A DNA stretch of 64,000 bases from Planctellipticum sp942493135 (GTDB lineage Bacteria; Planctomycetota; Planctomycetia; Planctomycetales; Planctomycetaceae), in contig OW818684.1 of NCBI GenBank assembly GCA_942493135.1, positions 2,232,001-2,296,000 on the forward strand. The letters are read 5' to 3'. A program made the translations under genes and the position numbers. Below the pieces are notes generated by a model. The model worked only from the letters and a program-made list of their open reading frames with translations. It made no database searches and was not told the DNA's origin. Every line of letters begins with the position of its first letter. Positions within the stretch are counted from its first letter, which is position 1. Positions 31,297 to 41,224 of this stretch are shown one piece after another.

Positions 31297-33204
31297 CTAC
31301 TCCACCATCAACATTGGGTCGAGGTCGCCGTTTTTGTCGAAGCGGCCGATGACGGTTTCGTTCCAGGAGTGGTGGCCGAGGACAGTGCGGGCGTCCTTCG
31401 GCTTCTTTAAGCTGCGGTAGACGAGCCACTGGCTGTCGCCGATCCGCAGCCGGAAGCCGGCGGCGCTCCCGGAGGGGGCGACTTTCCCCGCTTCCGACAC
31501 GGTCAGCGTCCGCCAGACAGCCTCTTTCTTGACCAGTTCCGGGCTCCACTGAAAGACGACCGGAGCGACGAGTCCCGTTCCGGCCGCGACCTGCTCGAGC
31601 AGGAGCTGATTGTCGGCGACGGCGAACGTATGCGGCGTGCTCTGGACCCGTTCGCAGGCGAGTCCCAGCGGAAACGCCCGGACTTTCTGTCGGCCGGCCT
31701 GCAGGCGGATCTCGCGGGTCGCGGTGTCGGCCTGGGCGGTGACTCCGGCGGACAGCGGGAACTGGGACCGGAGCGTGATTTTCTCGGCGGGGGCGCCGGC
31801 GATCGAGTCCGCCAGCAGCAGGAAGTGATCCCGGCGGGAGAGGAGCACCATCCGCTCGACGCGCAGGTTGCCGGGTCCTTCCATCTGCAGTTCGAGGTAA
31901 TCGACGTCGGCGTCGGAGACCCAGCAGACGCAGGACCATTCGTCGGCGAGTTCGAACAGCGAGTCGCCGATCTGGAGCTGCAGCGGCCAGTCGCCGTGGA
32001 GCAGCGGCTGACCGAGCGCGGCGACATCCAGTTGCGGGAACCGCTGGTGATGCGTGATCGCGAGCGTGTCGGCCTGCGGGCTCCAGTCGGTTCGGAGCAG
32101 TGCAAAACGCGCCCAGTCGGATTGCGTCGACGGAACGTCGGCCTCGGTCATCGCGGGGCGGGACTTCACCACTTTGCCGGCACTGGCCTTGGCGATCGCT
32201 TTCAGATAACCCGCGGCCGGCTGGTCCGTGGAAAGACCCAGAATTGCTGCGGCAGCGCTCAACAAGGGGTATGCGTCGATCGCCAGGCCGTTGCCCATCG
32301 CCAGCCGGCCATCGAGCCGGCAGAGGGGTGCGGCGTGTTCGATCGTTTCCCGCAGCAGGATCTGCTGATCGCCGTTCCAAAGTGAAACGTCGGCCAGTTC
32401 GCTCCACCAGGTCGCCCGGACGAGCGGGGCCAGCCACAACGGCAGCCGGGGGAGCAGTTCGGCGTGGGGTGTTCCGTCGGAATCGGTATGGTCTGACAGC
32501 TTGCGAGCCAGGAACTTCTTTGCGTCGCGGAGCAAGGCCGAGCTGCCGGTCAGCCCCGGAAAGAATGCTCCCGCCAGGAAGGGAATTTCGCCCTGGCGGA
32601 CAAGCTGAATGTCCAGCGGAGCCATGTCGTCGACGGGCGTGGACAGTGCGGTCCGCAGGGCAGCGAGCAGTCCGCGCCAGAGCGCGAATGCGGGAACTGC
32701 CGGGAGGCTGCCGCCGCGCGTGGCCCACAGCTCCGCTGCCGCCAGGATGGTCAGGGGACCGGCTTCGCCGCTCGTTGCGGCGGACTCAGCCCCGATCGTG
32801 CGGGCTGCGGCATGGGCATTGGCCACATGCGAGTTCAGCCGGTCGAGCAGCGGGACGAGCCGCCGGGGCCAGTCGGCGGACGCTTTGATCGCTCCTTTGC
32901 GGGCTTTTGCGGACGATTTCACGGTGGGAACCGCGGCCTGCAGCAGCCGGCCCGGATCGATGTCTTCCGGCCAGCTTGCCTGCGACCAGAGGCATGCCCA
33001 CCCGGCGAGCTTACGTCCGCCGGTTGTCGGACCGGCGTAGTCCCGCCAGGCCTTCAAGAATTGTCCGGGGTCACCCGCGGATGCGGCGTCGCGAACGGCG
33101 CGCGGGGCTCCTTTATCCCAGGCGAGGGACTGCAGAAACTCGGCGTCGCTGAGTCCGGCGAGGACGGGAACATTGCTGACGAGAGCCCAGGCGGGAACTG
33201 TCAT
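31297..33204 (-). CDS. Large uncharacterised protein, heparinase-like C-terminal half
   Basis: The 635-residue product has no signal peptide. The N-terminal 330 residues are helix-rich (ILAAAELWATRGGSLPAVPAFALWRGLLAALRTAL), and the C-terminal half is beta-rich (PLQLQIGDSLFELADEWSCVCWVSDADVDYLELQMEGPGNLRVERMVLLSRRDHFLLLADSI). This helical-barrel plus beta-sandwich plan resembles heparinase II/III-like lyases, but I see no definite catalytic motif, so the link is weak. The ATG at 33204 is chosen over the longer frame because the extra 31 residues are not protein-like. It is separated by 139 bp from the KaiC-like gene downstream on the same strand. Confidence 0.7.
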   Translation of the reverse strand: MTVPAWALVSNVPVLAGLSDAEFLQSLAWDKGAPRAVRDAASAGDPGQFLKAWRDYAGPTTGGRKLAGWACLWSQASWPEDIDPGRLLQAAVPTVKSSAKARKGAIKASADWPRRLVPLLDRLNSHVANAHAAARTIGAESAATSGEAGPLTILAAAELWATRGGSLPAVPAFALWRGLLAALRTALSTPVDDMAPLDIQLVRQGEIPFLAGAFFPGLTGSSALLRDAKKFLARKLSDHTDSDGTPHAELLPRLPLWLAPLVRATWWSELADVSLWNGDQQILLRETIEHAAPLCRLDGRLAMGNGLAIDAYPLLSAAAAILGLSTDQPAAGYLKAIAKASAGKVVKSRPAMTEADVPSTQSDWARFALLRTDWSPQADTLAITHHQRFPQLDVAALGQPLLHGDWPLQLQIGDSLFELADEWSCVCWVSDADVDYLELQMEGPGNLRVERMVLLSRRDHFLLLADSIAGAPAEKITLRSQFPLSAGVTAQADTATREIRLQAGRQKVRAFPLGLACERVQSTPHTFAVADNQLLLEQVAAGTGLVAPVVFQWSPELVKKEAVWRTLTVSEAGKVAPSGSAAGFRLRIGDSQWLVYRSLKKPKDARTVLGHHSWNETVIGRFDKNGDLDPMLMVE

Positions 33205-33543
33205 CGCAGTCTTTCGGGAAGATATCGTGTGGAACAATGCTACAACGCGGTCGAAACGAGGCCACTTCGTCCGGAGCGACAGCGTACCCGCCCGCACGGG
33301 GCGACGCCAATCTGCGCGGTCTGCGGAAAGGCGGAGGGGGCCGAGCGTCGATGGAAGGCGCGGCCGAAGGCGCCCGAGTCGAGCTCGCGATCCGAGGGCA
33401 AACTCTGGCCGGGCCGGTTGTTGAATCCTGCATGGCGCGTAGGATGGCGTATTCCGGCAGAGTCATGGCGATGTGTCGTCTTTACTTGCTGGTGGCCGTG
33501 ACCCGGCAGGCGGGAGCCTGCCCTACGTGATGCTGGATTCGCT
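33205..33543. other. Divergent intergenic region
   Basis: Lies between two divergently transcribed genes, so both promoters should be here. A 7-bp hairpin GGCAGGC-ggga-GCCTGCC is at 33505-33522, close before the YyaL-type gene. No gene is supported. Confidence 0.45.
33505..33522. repeat. GGCAGGC/GCCTGCC hairpin
   Basis: Seven-base arms around GGGA, followed by CTACG. It ends 21 bases before the start of the next gene, so in the mRNA leader it would sit close to the ribosome site. Confidence 0.6.
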
Positions 33544-35625
33544 ATGACAGACCTTCCCCGCCATTCGCCGAACCGCCTCGCCCAGGAAACGAGTCCGTAC
33601 CTGCTGCAGCATGCGAATAACCCGGTCGACTGGCGGGCGTGGAATGAGGAGTCGCTGGCGGAGGCGAAACAGGCGGACAAACCGATTTTTCTGTCGATCG
33701 GCTACAGCGCCTGCCACTGGTGTCACGTGATGGAGCACGAAAGCTTCGAGAATCCCGAAATCGGGGCGCTGATGAATGACTGGTTCGTGAACATCAAGGT
33801 CGATCGCGAGGAACGGCCGGATCTCGATCAGATCTATATGGCCGCGGTCATTGCGATGACCCAGAGCGGCGGCTGGCCGATGTCGGTTTTTCTGACGCCC
33901 GACTTGAAGCCGTTCTTCGGCGGGACGTACTGGCCTCCCGAGTCGCGCTGGGGGCGGCCGGGCTTCCGGCAGATACTGTCCGCGGTGCACGAGGCCTGGC
34001 AAAACCGGCGCGAGGCGTTGCTCGAACAGGCCGCGCAACTGACGGAGGCGGTCGTGGCCGCTGGCCGGCCGCAGCACCCGGCCGGCACACTTTCCGAGGA
34101 GACGTTGAGGAACGCACTGAATGTTCTGGTGCGGTCGATCGACCGGGAGAACGGGGGGTTCGGCTCCGCTCCGAAGTTTCCCCACCCGATGGACCTGCGG
34201 CTGCTGCTCCGTCTGTGGCGGCGATTCGGCAGCGAGGACGCTCTCGCGGCGACGACGCTCACGCTCGACAAGATGGCCCGCGGGGGAATTTATGACCATC
34301 TCGGCGGCGGTTTTGCGAGGTACTCGACCGACGAACGCTGGCTGGCGCCCCACTTCGAGAAGATGCTCTACGACAATGCATTGCTCGTCCCGGTCTATCT
34401 GGAGGCCCACCAGATCACCGGGCGGGCGGACTTTGCGACCGTCGTGCGCGAGACGCTGGACTACGTGCTACGAGAGATGACGCGTCCCGAAGGGGGTTTC
34501 TACGGTACGCAGGACGCCGACAGCGAAGGGGAGGAAGGGAAGTTTTTTGTCTGGTCGCAGGGGGAGGTTGAAGAGGCGCTCGACGAGGACGAGGTTGTCG
34601 CTTTTTGCGCGTGTTACGACGTAACGCCGCAGGGAAACTGGGAGCACAAGTCGATTCTCAACCGGCCGGAGTCACCCGAGAGTCAGGCGGCCCGGCTGGG
34701 GCTGTCGCCGGATGTGCTTGAGCCGCTGCTGGCGGGTTGCCGGACGAAGCTGTTCGCGCTAAGGGCCGAGCGGATTGCTCCGGGGCGCGATGAGAAGATT
34801 CTGGCGAGCTGGAACGGGCTGATGATCGCGGCCTGCGCACGGGCCGGGGCGACGCTCGATGAGCCACGATATGTCGAGGCGGCCCGGGCTGCGGGAGACT
34901 TTGTGCTGTCGACGCTGGTCGCGGATAATGGGCGGTTGTGGCATGGCTACAAGGACGGGCGGGCGCGATTCAACGGGTATCTCGACGATTATGCGGCGGT
35001 CATCGACGGACTGGCCGAGCTGTATCAGGCGACGTTCGATGCGCGTTATTTGGAGGGGGCGCTGGCGCTCGCGGAGCGGATGGAGGCGCAGTTCGCCGAT
35101 GCTGCGGATGGCGGTTACTTCTACACTTCCGCCGATCACGAGACGTTGATTTCGCGCCGCAAGGATGTCCACGACAACGCGACGCCGTCGGGGAACGGCC
35201 TGGCGGCGACGGCGCTGGTCAAGCTCGCGCTGCTGACTGGTCGGCCCGACCTGGAACAGCGCGCGGTCCGCACGCTGGAGATGCTGGCGGGCGAACTTTC
35301 CCGCGTTCCGATGGCGGGGGCTCAGGCGCTGATGGCGTTCGACATGCTGCTCGGGCCGGCCCATGAGATCGTTTTGATTGAAGGAGCTGATCCGGCCGAG
35401 TGCGAGCGGGTGCTGAATGAACTGCGGCAGCGGTATCTGCCGAACGCGCTCGTCATTCGACAGGCGGCTGGCATGGCCGTTCCTGCGGTGCTGGAGCCGC
35501 TGCTGGCGGGGAAGGCCGCGATCGAGGGACAGACGACCGCGTACGTCTGCCGGCGCGGAGCGTGTCAGGCGCCGCTGGTGGGGGCGGAGTCGATCGTGGC
35601 GGGGTGGAAGACGCTTTCGCAGTGA
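33544..35625 (+). CDS. YyaL/SPATA20-type thioredoxin-domain protein
   Basis: The 693-residue protein begins NRLAQETSPYLLQHANNPVDW and has the conserved SIGYSACHWCHVMEHESF with a CHWC motif (Cys57, Cys60) in a thioredoxin-like DUF255 domain. The remainder is an alpha/alpha-barrel like N-acylglucosamine epimerases (GGIYDHLGGGFARYSTDERWLAPHFEKMLYDNA, ILASWNGLMIAA). Such proteins are widespread and their activity is not settled. Length matches the family. It is cytoplasmic, with no signal peptide. It is read alone on the plus strand. Confidence 0.92.
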   Translation: MTDLPRHSPNRLAQETSPYLLQHANNPVDWRAWNEESLAEAKQADKPIFLSIGYSACHWCHVMEHESFENPEIGALMNDWFVNIKVDREERPDLDQIYMAAVIAMTQSGGWPMSVFLTPDLKPFFGGTYWPPESRWGRPGFRQILSAVHEAWQNRREALLEQAAQLTEAVVAAGRPQHPAGTLSEETLRNALNVLVRSIDRENGGFGSAPKFPHPMDLRLLLRLWRRFGSEDALAATTLTLDKMARGGIYDHLGGGFARYSTDERWLAPHFEKMLYDNALLVPVYLEAHQITGRADFATVVRETLDYVLREMTRPEGGFYGTQDADSEGEEGKFFVWSQGEVEEALDEDEVVAFCACYDVTPQGNWEHKSILNRPESPESQAARLGLSPDVLEPLLAGCRTKLFALRAERIAPGRDEKILASWNGLMIAACARAGATLDEPRYVEAARAAGDFVLSTLVADNGRLWHGYKDGRARFNGYLDDYAAVIDGLAELYQATFDARYLEGALALAERMEAQFADAADGGYFYTSADHETLISRRKDVHDNATPSGNGLAATALVKLALLTGRPDLEQRAVRTLEMLAGELSRVPMAGAQALMAFDMLLGPAHEIVLIEGADPAECERVLNELRQRYLPNALVIRQAAGMAVPAVLEPLLAGKAAIEGQTTAYVCRRGACQAPLVGAESIVAGWKTLSQ

Positions 35626-35663
35626 GCGTCCGGGGGCCTGAGGTCACGGCGTTCGATGGCGTA

Positions 35664-36584
35664 TTACTTGGGAGCAGTTTCCGGATTCTTCGCGAACACC
35701 GGAATCAATTCGATCTCCACCGGGGTGCCGACTGGCGGGATCCGTTCGGTCCAGGCTTCGTAGTCGAGGCCGTCATTTGACGCCGAGCTGCTGACTGCGA
35801 GGTCGAGCGTGGCTGTCGAGAAATTGGCGACGCAGATCAGGTCGCCCGATTCGGCGTTGTAGTACTTTTTGCCGGTCTTCTCGTCGACGGTGAAGCCGCT
35901 GCCGGCAAAGACCCATCTGGCGTCGAGCTGGCGGAGTTGCGTGCGGTCGAAAATCGACTGCACGGCTTTGCGGTAGGCGGCGTCCTTTGTCGGTTTGAGC
36001 CACTGGTCGCGCTGCTCGGCCAACATCGGGCCGTACCAGAACAGCTCTTTGTTCTTTTCGTCGTAACGCAAGTCGGTCCGTTCGCCGATGGGAACGTCAT
36101 CGGGAAGCTGTTCCAGTTTCTCGACGAAGTACTTCCGCGTGGCGTTGCGGATCCATTTCTGGGCCGGTTCGCGGTGCGATTTGCCTTCCTTGTCGGTCCA
36201 GGAGAGGAAGATGTCGATCGGCTGTCCGGTGGCGGGTTTGTATTCGGGCATGAACTGGACGGGGCGGCCGCTTTCCGCGCCAAGGGCCAGCAGCCCAGCA
36301 TGGACAACCTGAGCCCGGGCGTCGACTCGCAAGATCGCCTCGTGCTCTTTGGTCTGCTTCAGGCAGGCCAGCATTTCCAGCAGACCTTCGCGCAGACAGA
36401 CATCGGCCTTGAGGATCAGCCGTTTCCGCTCGGTGTCGAGCAGGACCGTTCCTTCCTTGTTCAGCGCCGTCAGTTTGCTTCCGACGGTTGCCGGAGCTGC
36501 GGCGGGTAGCGGGTTCTCAGCGCACAGCAGATGCGGCGAGCCGAGGACGAGGGATGCAGCGGCAATGAACGCAGTCATACGCAT
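35664..36584 (-). CDS. YdjY-domain exported protein
   Basis: The 306-residue product has a signal peptide (FIAAASLVLGSPHLLCAEN) and a YdjY-type body: LKADVCLREGLLEMLACLKQTKEHEAILRVDARAQVVHAGLLALGAESGRPV, then PIDIFLSWTDKEGKSHREPAQKWI. A second part contains WVFAGSGFTVDEKTGKKYYNAESGDLICVANFSTA, which repeats planctomycetal YdjY proteins. Role unknown; an envelope location is inferred. The first ATG at 36584 gives two extra residues before a second ATG (36578). The upstream neighbour, also minus, is the DUF11-like membrane protein 151 bp away. Confidence 0.82.
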   Translation of the reverse strand: MRMTAFIAAASLVLGSPHLLCAENPLPAAAPATVGSKLTALNKEGTVLLDTERKRLILKADVCLREGLLEMLACLKQTKEHEAILRVDARAQVVHAGLLALGAESGRPVQFMPEYKPATGQPIDIFLSWTDKEGKSHREPAQKWIRNATRKYFVEKLEQLPDDVPIGERTDLRYDEKNKELFWYGPMLAEQRDQWLKPTKDAAYRKAVQSIFDRTQLRQLDARWVFAGSGFTVDEKTGKKYYNAESGDLICVANFSTATLDLAVSSSASNDGLDYEAWTERIPPVGTPVEIELIPVFAKNPETAPK

Positions 36585-36735
36585 ACCGGAGGATCTTGTG
36601 CAAGGAGGTGGTCGGCGGAAGCTTGCGACCAGTATACCGCGGTTCCACCGCTGCCACTCCCCGAATCCAGTCGAGCTGGGTTCCAGGCGGTCCTGGAGAG
36701 CCGGTCAGGATCGAAGTTGCGATGTGACCGAGGTC

Positions 36736-38493
36736 TTAATGCGAGAGGGGCGGCAGGATGCACGCCGGAGTGCTCAGAATGATCGACGGGCAGCAGCGGC
36801 AGACATCACCTAACGGAGACGGTGCGGGCGTTTGACGGGGTTCGCTGCCGCCAGATACTTGCTGCTTTGCGACGATCGGGGAGTTTTCACGGGGCGGCGA
36901 AGCCCTTCGAGGGGCCCCTTCCGGAAGCGGTTGTCGACCGGCCGTTGTGGTGACGGGTTGTCGGGCCTCCGCGGGGCGGGGCTGGATCGACGACTGAATT
37001 CTCGTCGCCGCTGGCACGGCGGCCGCGGCCATGGCTTGGAGCGACACCAGTCCTTCGCCGGTTTGCCGGCCTGTCAGCCGCAGGACTGTCCTGTGCGATC
37101 CACCGGCTGGCAGGTCGCCAATCCGGTATTCCAGCTCGCGGCCATAGCGATGGTCGAACATTGGGGAAACGTCGGCATAGACGGCCACGTTGCGCGCTGC
37201 TGCGTCCCCTTCGTTGCGGACTTCGATTTCAATTTCCAGCGTTTCATCCACGCGGACTGCGGCGGACAGCTTCCGGGCCGAGATTGCCAGTAATGGCTGT
37301 CCCTTGGGCTGCGGCGAGCCGACTTCGGTTTCGGCGGCCACCAGCGCTTCGGCGATGACGGTCACTTCGTGCCGGTAGCGGCCGGGCTCGCGCGGAACCC
37401 AGCGGACGGAAAGCTGGCGTTCGCTGCCGCTGTTGAGACCGACGATTTCCCGCCGGAGGGTGCCATCTGCGACTTCCGCCAGCGGACGGGCGTCAACGAC
37501 GGTTTCCAGCAGATCGAGGGGCTCGATGACCTGCAACCGGGGTAAGCTGTCCGAACCTCGATTCGTGATTTTGAGATACGACTCCTGGACCAGATGGGCC
37601 AGGCCGCGGATCGGACCGAGCAGCGCCAGGTCGAGTCCGACGTCGACCGACGAGGGGATCGAGTGATCCAGCACCTGGTCGGCTGGTCCGCCAATACTGC
37701 GGTCGATGGACCGGGCAGGCTGCGGAGGGAGGTCGCGACGGTCCACGTACGCGACAGGAATCACGGGACCGGAATCGAACGATCCACTCGATCGCGACCA
37801 GCCGCCGACGACTTCGCGCAGGCGGACTTGTCGCAGGAGATCGGGAAAGGCGCTCCGAGCGGTGGCCGTGACTGGCGGCTGATCGGGAACGGGAACCGGG
37901 GTGGGGGCGACTCGCTCGAAACGGATGTCCCACTCGAACTGGGCGGTCTCCGGAGCCGGCTGTCGCGGAGATTCCCGCAGCGGCGGCAGTTCCGGCCAGT
38001 CTGATGCGACCGGCTGACGTCCACTGTCGGGAGCGGTGGTCGGAGGCGAAAACGCGAAGTCGCCGGCAGGCTCGCGAACGTAACGCGGAGCGTCATCCCG
38101 GTCGACTTCGACCAGGTATTGCGCCTGCGGTCCCGGTAGGAACAATGGATCTCGCGTATCGAGCCACGGACGGGATTGAGCGTCGACCCGGGCCCAGTAT
38201 TCGCGGGCCTCTTCGACGGAGCGACCGCCGCCGACGGTGCCGAGCCATTGAAACCTGTCCGCCGTGAGGGCGAAGAACATCAGCGTCGTCAGTCCGATGC
38301 CGACAAAGCCGGTCGTGGTGACGAAAAACCACTCGGGCGAGTGATTGACCGAGCGTCGGAAGACGGTGAGTCGTTGTGCGAGGAGTTCGAACGAGTCGTT
38401 CAGCGCCTCGCCGAACTGGCGCACCGGCAGCGCTGCGTCGCGGCCAAGCCGGCGCAGGGAGAGTCGGAACAGGTGCAGGAAGCGTGAACGCAC
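36736..38493 (-). CDS. Membrane-anchored DUF11/CARDB-like protein
   Basis: The 585-residue protein has an N-terminal cytoplasmic part, one membrane helix (WFFVTTTGFVGIGLTTLMFFAL, about 55-76), a Pro-rich stalk to about 215 and at least two beta-sandwich units. These read LVQESYLKITNRGSDSLPRLQVIEPLDLLETV and LEIEIEVRNEGDAAARNVAVYADVSPMF, typical of DUF11/CARDB-like repeats. The last 80 residues are low-complexity. It probably displays a rigid module outside the membrane. It lies downstream of the HDOD-GGDEF gene with 186 bp between, so it could share its message. Function unknown. Confidence 0.75.
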   Translation of the reverse strand: MRSRFLHLFRLSLRRLGRDAALPVRQFGEALNDSFELLAQRLTVFRRSVNHSPEWFFVTTTGFVGIGLTTLMFFALTADRFQWLGTVGGGRSVEEAREYWARVDAQSRPWLDTRDPLFLPGPQAQYLVEVDRDDAPRYVREPAGDFAFSPPTTAPDSGRQPVASDWPELPPLRESPRQPAPETAQFEWDIRFERVAPTPVPVPDQPPVTATARSAFPDLLRQVRLREVVGGWSRSSGSFDSGPVIPVAYVDRRDLPPQPARSIDRSIGGPADQVLDHSIPSSVDVGLDLALLGPIRGLAHLVQESYLKITNRGSDSLPRLQVIEPLDLLETVVDARPLAEVADGTLRREIVGLNSGSERQLSVRWVPREPGRYRHEVTVIAEALVAAETEVGSPQPKGQPLLAISARKLSAAVRVDETLEIEIEVRNEGDAAARNVAVYADVSPMFDHRYGRELEYRIGDLPAGGSHRTVLRLTGRQTGEGLVSLQAMAAAAVPAATRIQSSIQPRPAEARQPVTTTAGRQPLPEGAPRRASPPRENSPIVAKQQVSGGSEPRQTPAPSPLGDVCRCCPSIILSTPACILPPLSH

Positions 38494-38679
38494 GCCGGAG
38501 CCTTCCGTGGCCGTCCTGGGTCAGACTGGAAACGCCGTCACAACAGGTCGGAACCAGCTGCGAGAGGGCGAGTCAGAGGGGGATATCGACGACCGGCCTC
38601 TTCAAATAGCAAATTCTCGCCCGAACGAAAAGTGGAAACTGAACGTTCGGCAGGGAAAAGCGACTCGGCGGAGCGCGAA

Positions 38680-40629
38680 TCAGCGAGACTCCGCCAGGGA
38701 TAGTGCGATGGGAACGTTGGCCTTCTGGTATTCCTCCAGGGCGACCATCGTCGCGCTGGGGGACATTAGACCGAGACGGGCGATGGCCGCGGCAAGCTGC
38801 TGCGGGTTTTCCTGCTGCAGGGACAGGAGGTGCACGACTTGCTCCCGGTTCAGTACGCCGGAGTCCACGGCAATTTGACCGAATCTCTCGCCGATCGTGG
38901 ACTGCGCTTCGAGAATCGCGGCAACCTGGGACTCGGTCAGGTAGCCTGCGCGAACGGCGAGATCGCCGATCTTGCAATGATCGGAATGGCACTGAACCAG
39001 AGCTCGCGAAATCTGCGGAACGTCGAGATACCTTGCTGCGACAAGCCACCGGCTGAAGCGATGCTGGTTCACCAGCGCGAACATTTCGCGGTCGGCCGGA
39101 GTGACGAGCGAGCGGATCGAGACTCGATTTCGCCCGTCCGACTTCGATCGGTAGAGGCATTCGTCGGCGGCGGAGACGAGGCAGGACGCCGAATCCGTCT
39201 CGTTGCGGGCCGGGATTGCGATTGCCGCGCCGATGCTGACGGTCACGGGAATCCGCGTGGCGCCAAAGAGAAACGACTCCTGCTCGACGCGTTCCCGCAG
39301 ACGTTCGGCGAGTTTCTCCAGGCCTTTTTCTGTTGGCTGGCTGGCGAGTACGACGAATTCTTCTCCGCCGTAGCGGGAGATGATGTCGGCGCCGCGAATC
39401 GTGCCCGCCAGCACGCGGGCGATCTGCTGCAGCACAACGTCACCGAAGGGGTGTCCGTACGTGTCGTTGATGACTTTGAATCGATCGACGTCGATCAGGA
39501 TCACTCCGACCGGACTGGCGGACCGGCGGCCGCGAACGACTTCGCGTTCGAGCGTCTCGTCAAAAAACTTGCGGTTGTAGACCTTGGTGAGGCCATCGTG
39601 CATGGCCTGCTGAGCCAGTTCCCGATTGAGGTCTTCGAGCTGCTGGCGTTCGCGTTCCATCACTTGCTGTCGGACGGTGGCCTGGGTATTTGCGACGTGT
39701 TCGCGGAGCGTCAGATTGACCAGTTGTTCGTTGGCCTCAACCATCAGATCGGCGGTGCAGGGAATGTGGCTCAGATCGACGTTAAAGAGTTCGGCGGCCG
39801 CGACGAGGCGTTCGCCGACTGCATCGAGGTATCGAGTCAGCCCGGCTTCGTCGAATTGGAAGAACTCTCGGGTCAGGACTTTCAGCCGTTCGAGAGCGCG
39901 TCCTTTCGAGGTGTTGCAGAAGTATTCGCCGACGCAGGCGGCGATTGCAGCGGCGGCGGCCAGCGTGCGTTCAGACTCGTCGTGCTGCGAAACGATCTCC
40001 GAGGCTGAGGAGTGATGAGTCCGGACGGCTCGAACGAGGCTTTCCGGAAGTTTCCAGTTGGTCATCAGCTGGACGCCGACTTCGACGTGATCGATGCCGA
40101 GATGTTCCTGTTCCGTGACCACGAGATCCTTGCCATTGGAGTCGAATGCCTCCAGCGGGACGCGATACTCCCGAGGCACAACCTTGAGCATGGCCAGTCG
40201 GCCGAGATCGAGCAGGAGCCCGACGAGGAAGTACTCGCTGGCGAGTCCATGGCCGACCTGCCGACAGAGGCTTTCGGCCGCCGAGGCCTGGACAACCGAC
40301 TGCTGCCAGTACTTGTTGTAGTGGGCGGCCATCGGGCCGGCAGCCATCGAATCATCGCTGAGCGAGAAGCTGAGCGAGAGCGATGTCGTCACGGTCGTTC
40401 CGAGCAATGGAACGGCTCTGTCGATCGAGCGGACTTCGGATCGAAAACCGAAGAACGTGGAATTCGCGGCCTTGACCAGCTTCGCCGAAATCGCGGGGTC
40501 GGACTTGACCAGTTCGATGACGTCGCGAATTTCGGTTTCGGGATCCTTCGCCAGATCCAGCAGGCCAATCGCGACGGCGGGGAGCGTCGGCAATTGGGAC
40601 GAAGCCCAGATGTGACGGGGGTCGAGCAT
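38680..40629 (-). CDS. HDOD-GGDEF diguanylate cyclase with MshEN/GspE-N-like tail
   Basis: Three parts are visible in 649 residues. An HDOD domain (about 1-280) starts LPTLPAVAIGLLDLAKDPE. A GGDEF domain (about 345-500) has LIDVDRFK, a signature GGEEF at 421-425 and an RxxD inhibitory site RGAD at 412-415 in the right spacing, so it should make cyclic-di-GMP from GTP and be feedback-inhibited. The last 110 residues repeat a GspE-N/MshEN-like pattern (IGDLAVRAGYLTESQVAAILEAQ, FGQIAVDSGVLNREQVVHLLSLQQE), a fold that can bind cyclic-di-GMP in MshE. It follows a CheY-like gene and CheX on the same strand, 130 bp downstream of the receiver, implying co-regulation. Confidence 0.9.
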   Translation of the reverse strand: MLDPRHIWASSQLPTLPAVAIGLLDLAKDPETEIRDVIELVKSDPAISAKLVKAANSTFFGFRSEVRSIDRAVPLLGTTVTTSLSLSFSLSDDSMAAGPMAAHYNKYWQQSVVQASAAESLCRQVGHGLASEYFLVGLLLDLGRLAMLKVVPREYRVPLEAFDSNGKDLVVTEQEHLGIDHVEVGVQLMTNWKLPESLVRAVRTHHSSASEIVSQHDESERTLAAAAAIAACVGEYFCNTSKGRALERLKVLTREFFQFDEAGLTRYLDAVGERLVAAAELFNVDLSHIPCTADLMVEANEQLVNLTLREHVANTQATVRQQVMERERQQLEDLNRELAQQAMHDGLTKVYNRKFFDETLEREVVRGRRSASPVGVILIDVDRFKVINDTYGHPFGDVVLQQIARVLAGTIRGADIISRYGGEEFVVLASQPTEKGLEKLAERLRERVEQESFLFGATRIPVTVSIGAAIAIPARNETDSASCLVSAADECLYRSKSDGRNRVSIRSLVTPADREMFALVNQHRFSRWLVAARYLDVPQISRALVQCHSDHCKIGDLAVRAGYLTESQVAAILEAQSTIGERFGQIAVDSGVLNREQVVHLLSLQQENPQQLAAAIARLGLMSPSATMVALEEYQKANVPIALSLAESR

Positions 40630-40759
40630 GATCGTCTCGCGGGAGCAATGCGGGCCGGACCCGCGAATCGGGAACGAGGAAACTTCCGCCGCTTCGGTGG
40701 CGGCCGTTCGCCCGCCGGACAGAAAGGCGCTCTGGACTGGTACGGCTGCAGCAGGAGGT

Positions 40760-41125
40760 CTAGAGCTTCGCGCCGACCCAACGTTCGAGCTTTTCCTTCA
40801 GCCCGTCGGGAGTGAACGGCTTGACCAGATAGTCGGAAACTCCCGACTGGATCGCGAGCACGACGCGCGCCCGTTCGGCTTCCGTCGTAATCATGATGAT
40901 GGGGATTTCGCGGTTCCGCTGGCGGATCTCCTTCAGCAGCGAGAGTCCGTCCATATTCGGCATGTTCCAGTCGGTCAGCACGATATCGAACGATCCGGCT
41001 TCGAACATGACGAGAGCCTGAACGCCGTCTTCCGCCTCCACGACATCTTCCACGCCGAGCTTGCTGAGGCACCGCTTCTGAATGGTGCGCATCGTGCCCG
41101 AATCATCAACCAGCAGGACTTTCAT
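40760..41125 (-). CDS. Stand-alone response regulator receiver (CheY-like)
   Basis: A single receiver domain of 121 residues with every key residue: acidic pair Asp7-Asp8, phospho-acceptor Asp52 (TDWNMPNMDG), switch Thr80 and Lys102 (VKPF). No output domain follows, so it acts by protein contact, like CheY. GAGAGGG lies 8 bases before the ATG. A CheX-type phosphatase gene lies 99 bp upstream and the HDOD-GGDEF gene 130 bp downstream on the same strand; a reasonable inference is that CheX resets this receiver and that the receiver controls the diguanylate cyclase. No histidine kinase gene is in the window. Confidence 0.93.
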   Translation of the reverse strand: MKVLLVDDSGTMRTIQKRCLSKLGVEDVVEAEDGVQALVMFEAGSFDIVLTDWNMPNMDGLSLLKEIRQRNREIPIIMITTEAERARVVLAIQSGVSDYLVKPFTPDGLKEKLERWVGAKL

Positions 41126-41224
41126 GGATCAGACCCTCTCGCACTCTGACGGGCTGTTTCGCCTGCGTTGCGAGGAGCAATCTCCCGCAGCCCGCAAGTC
41201 GACGATTACCAGGAACGGGGAAAA

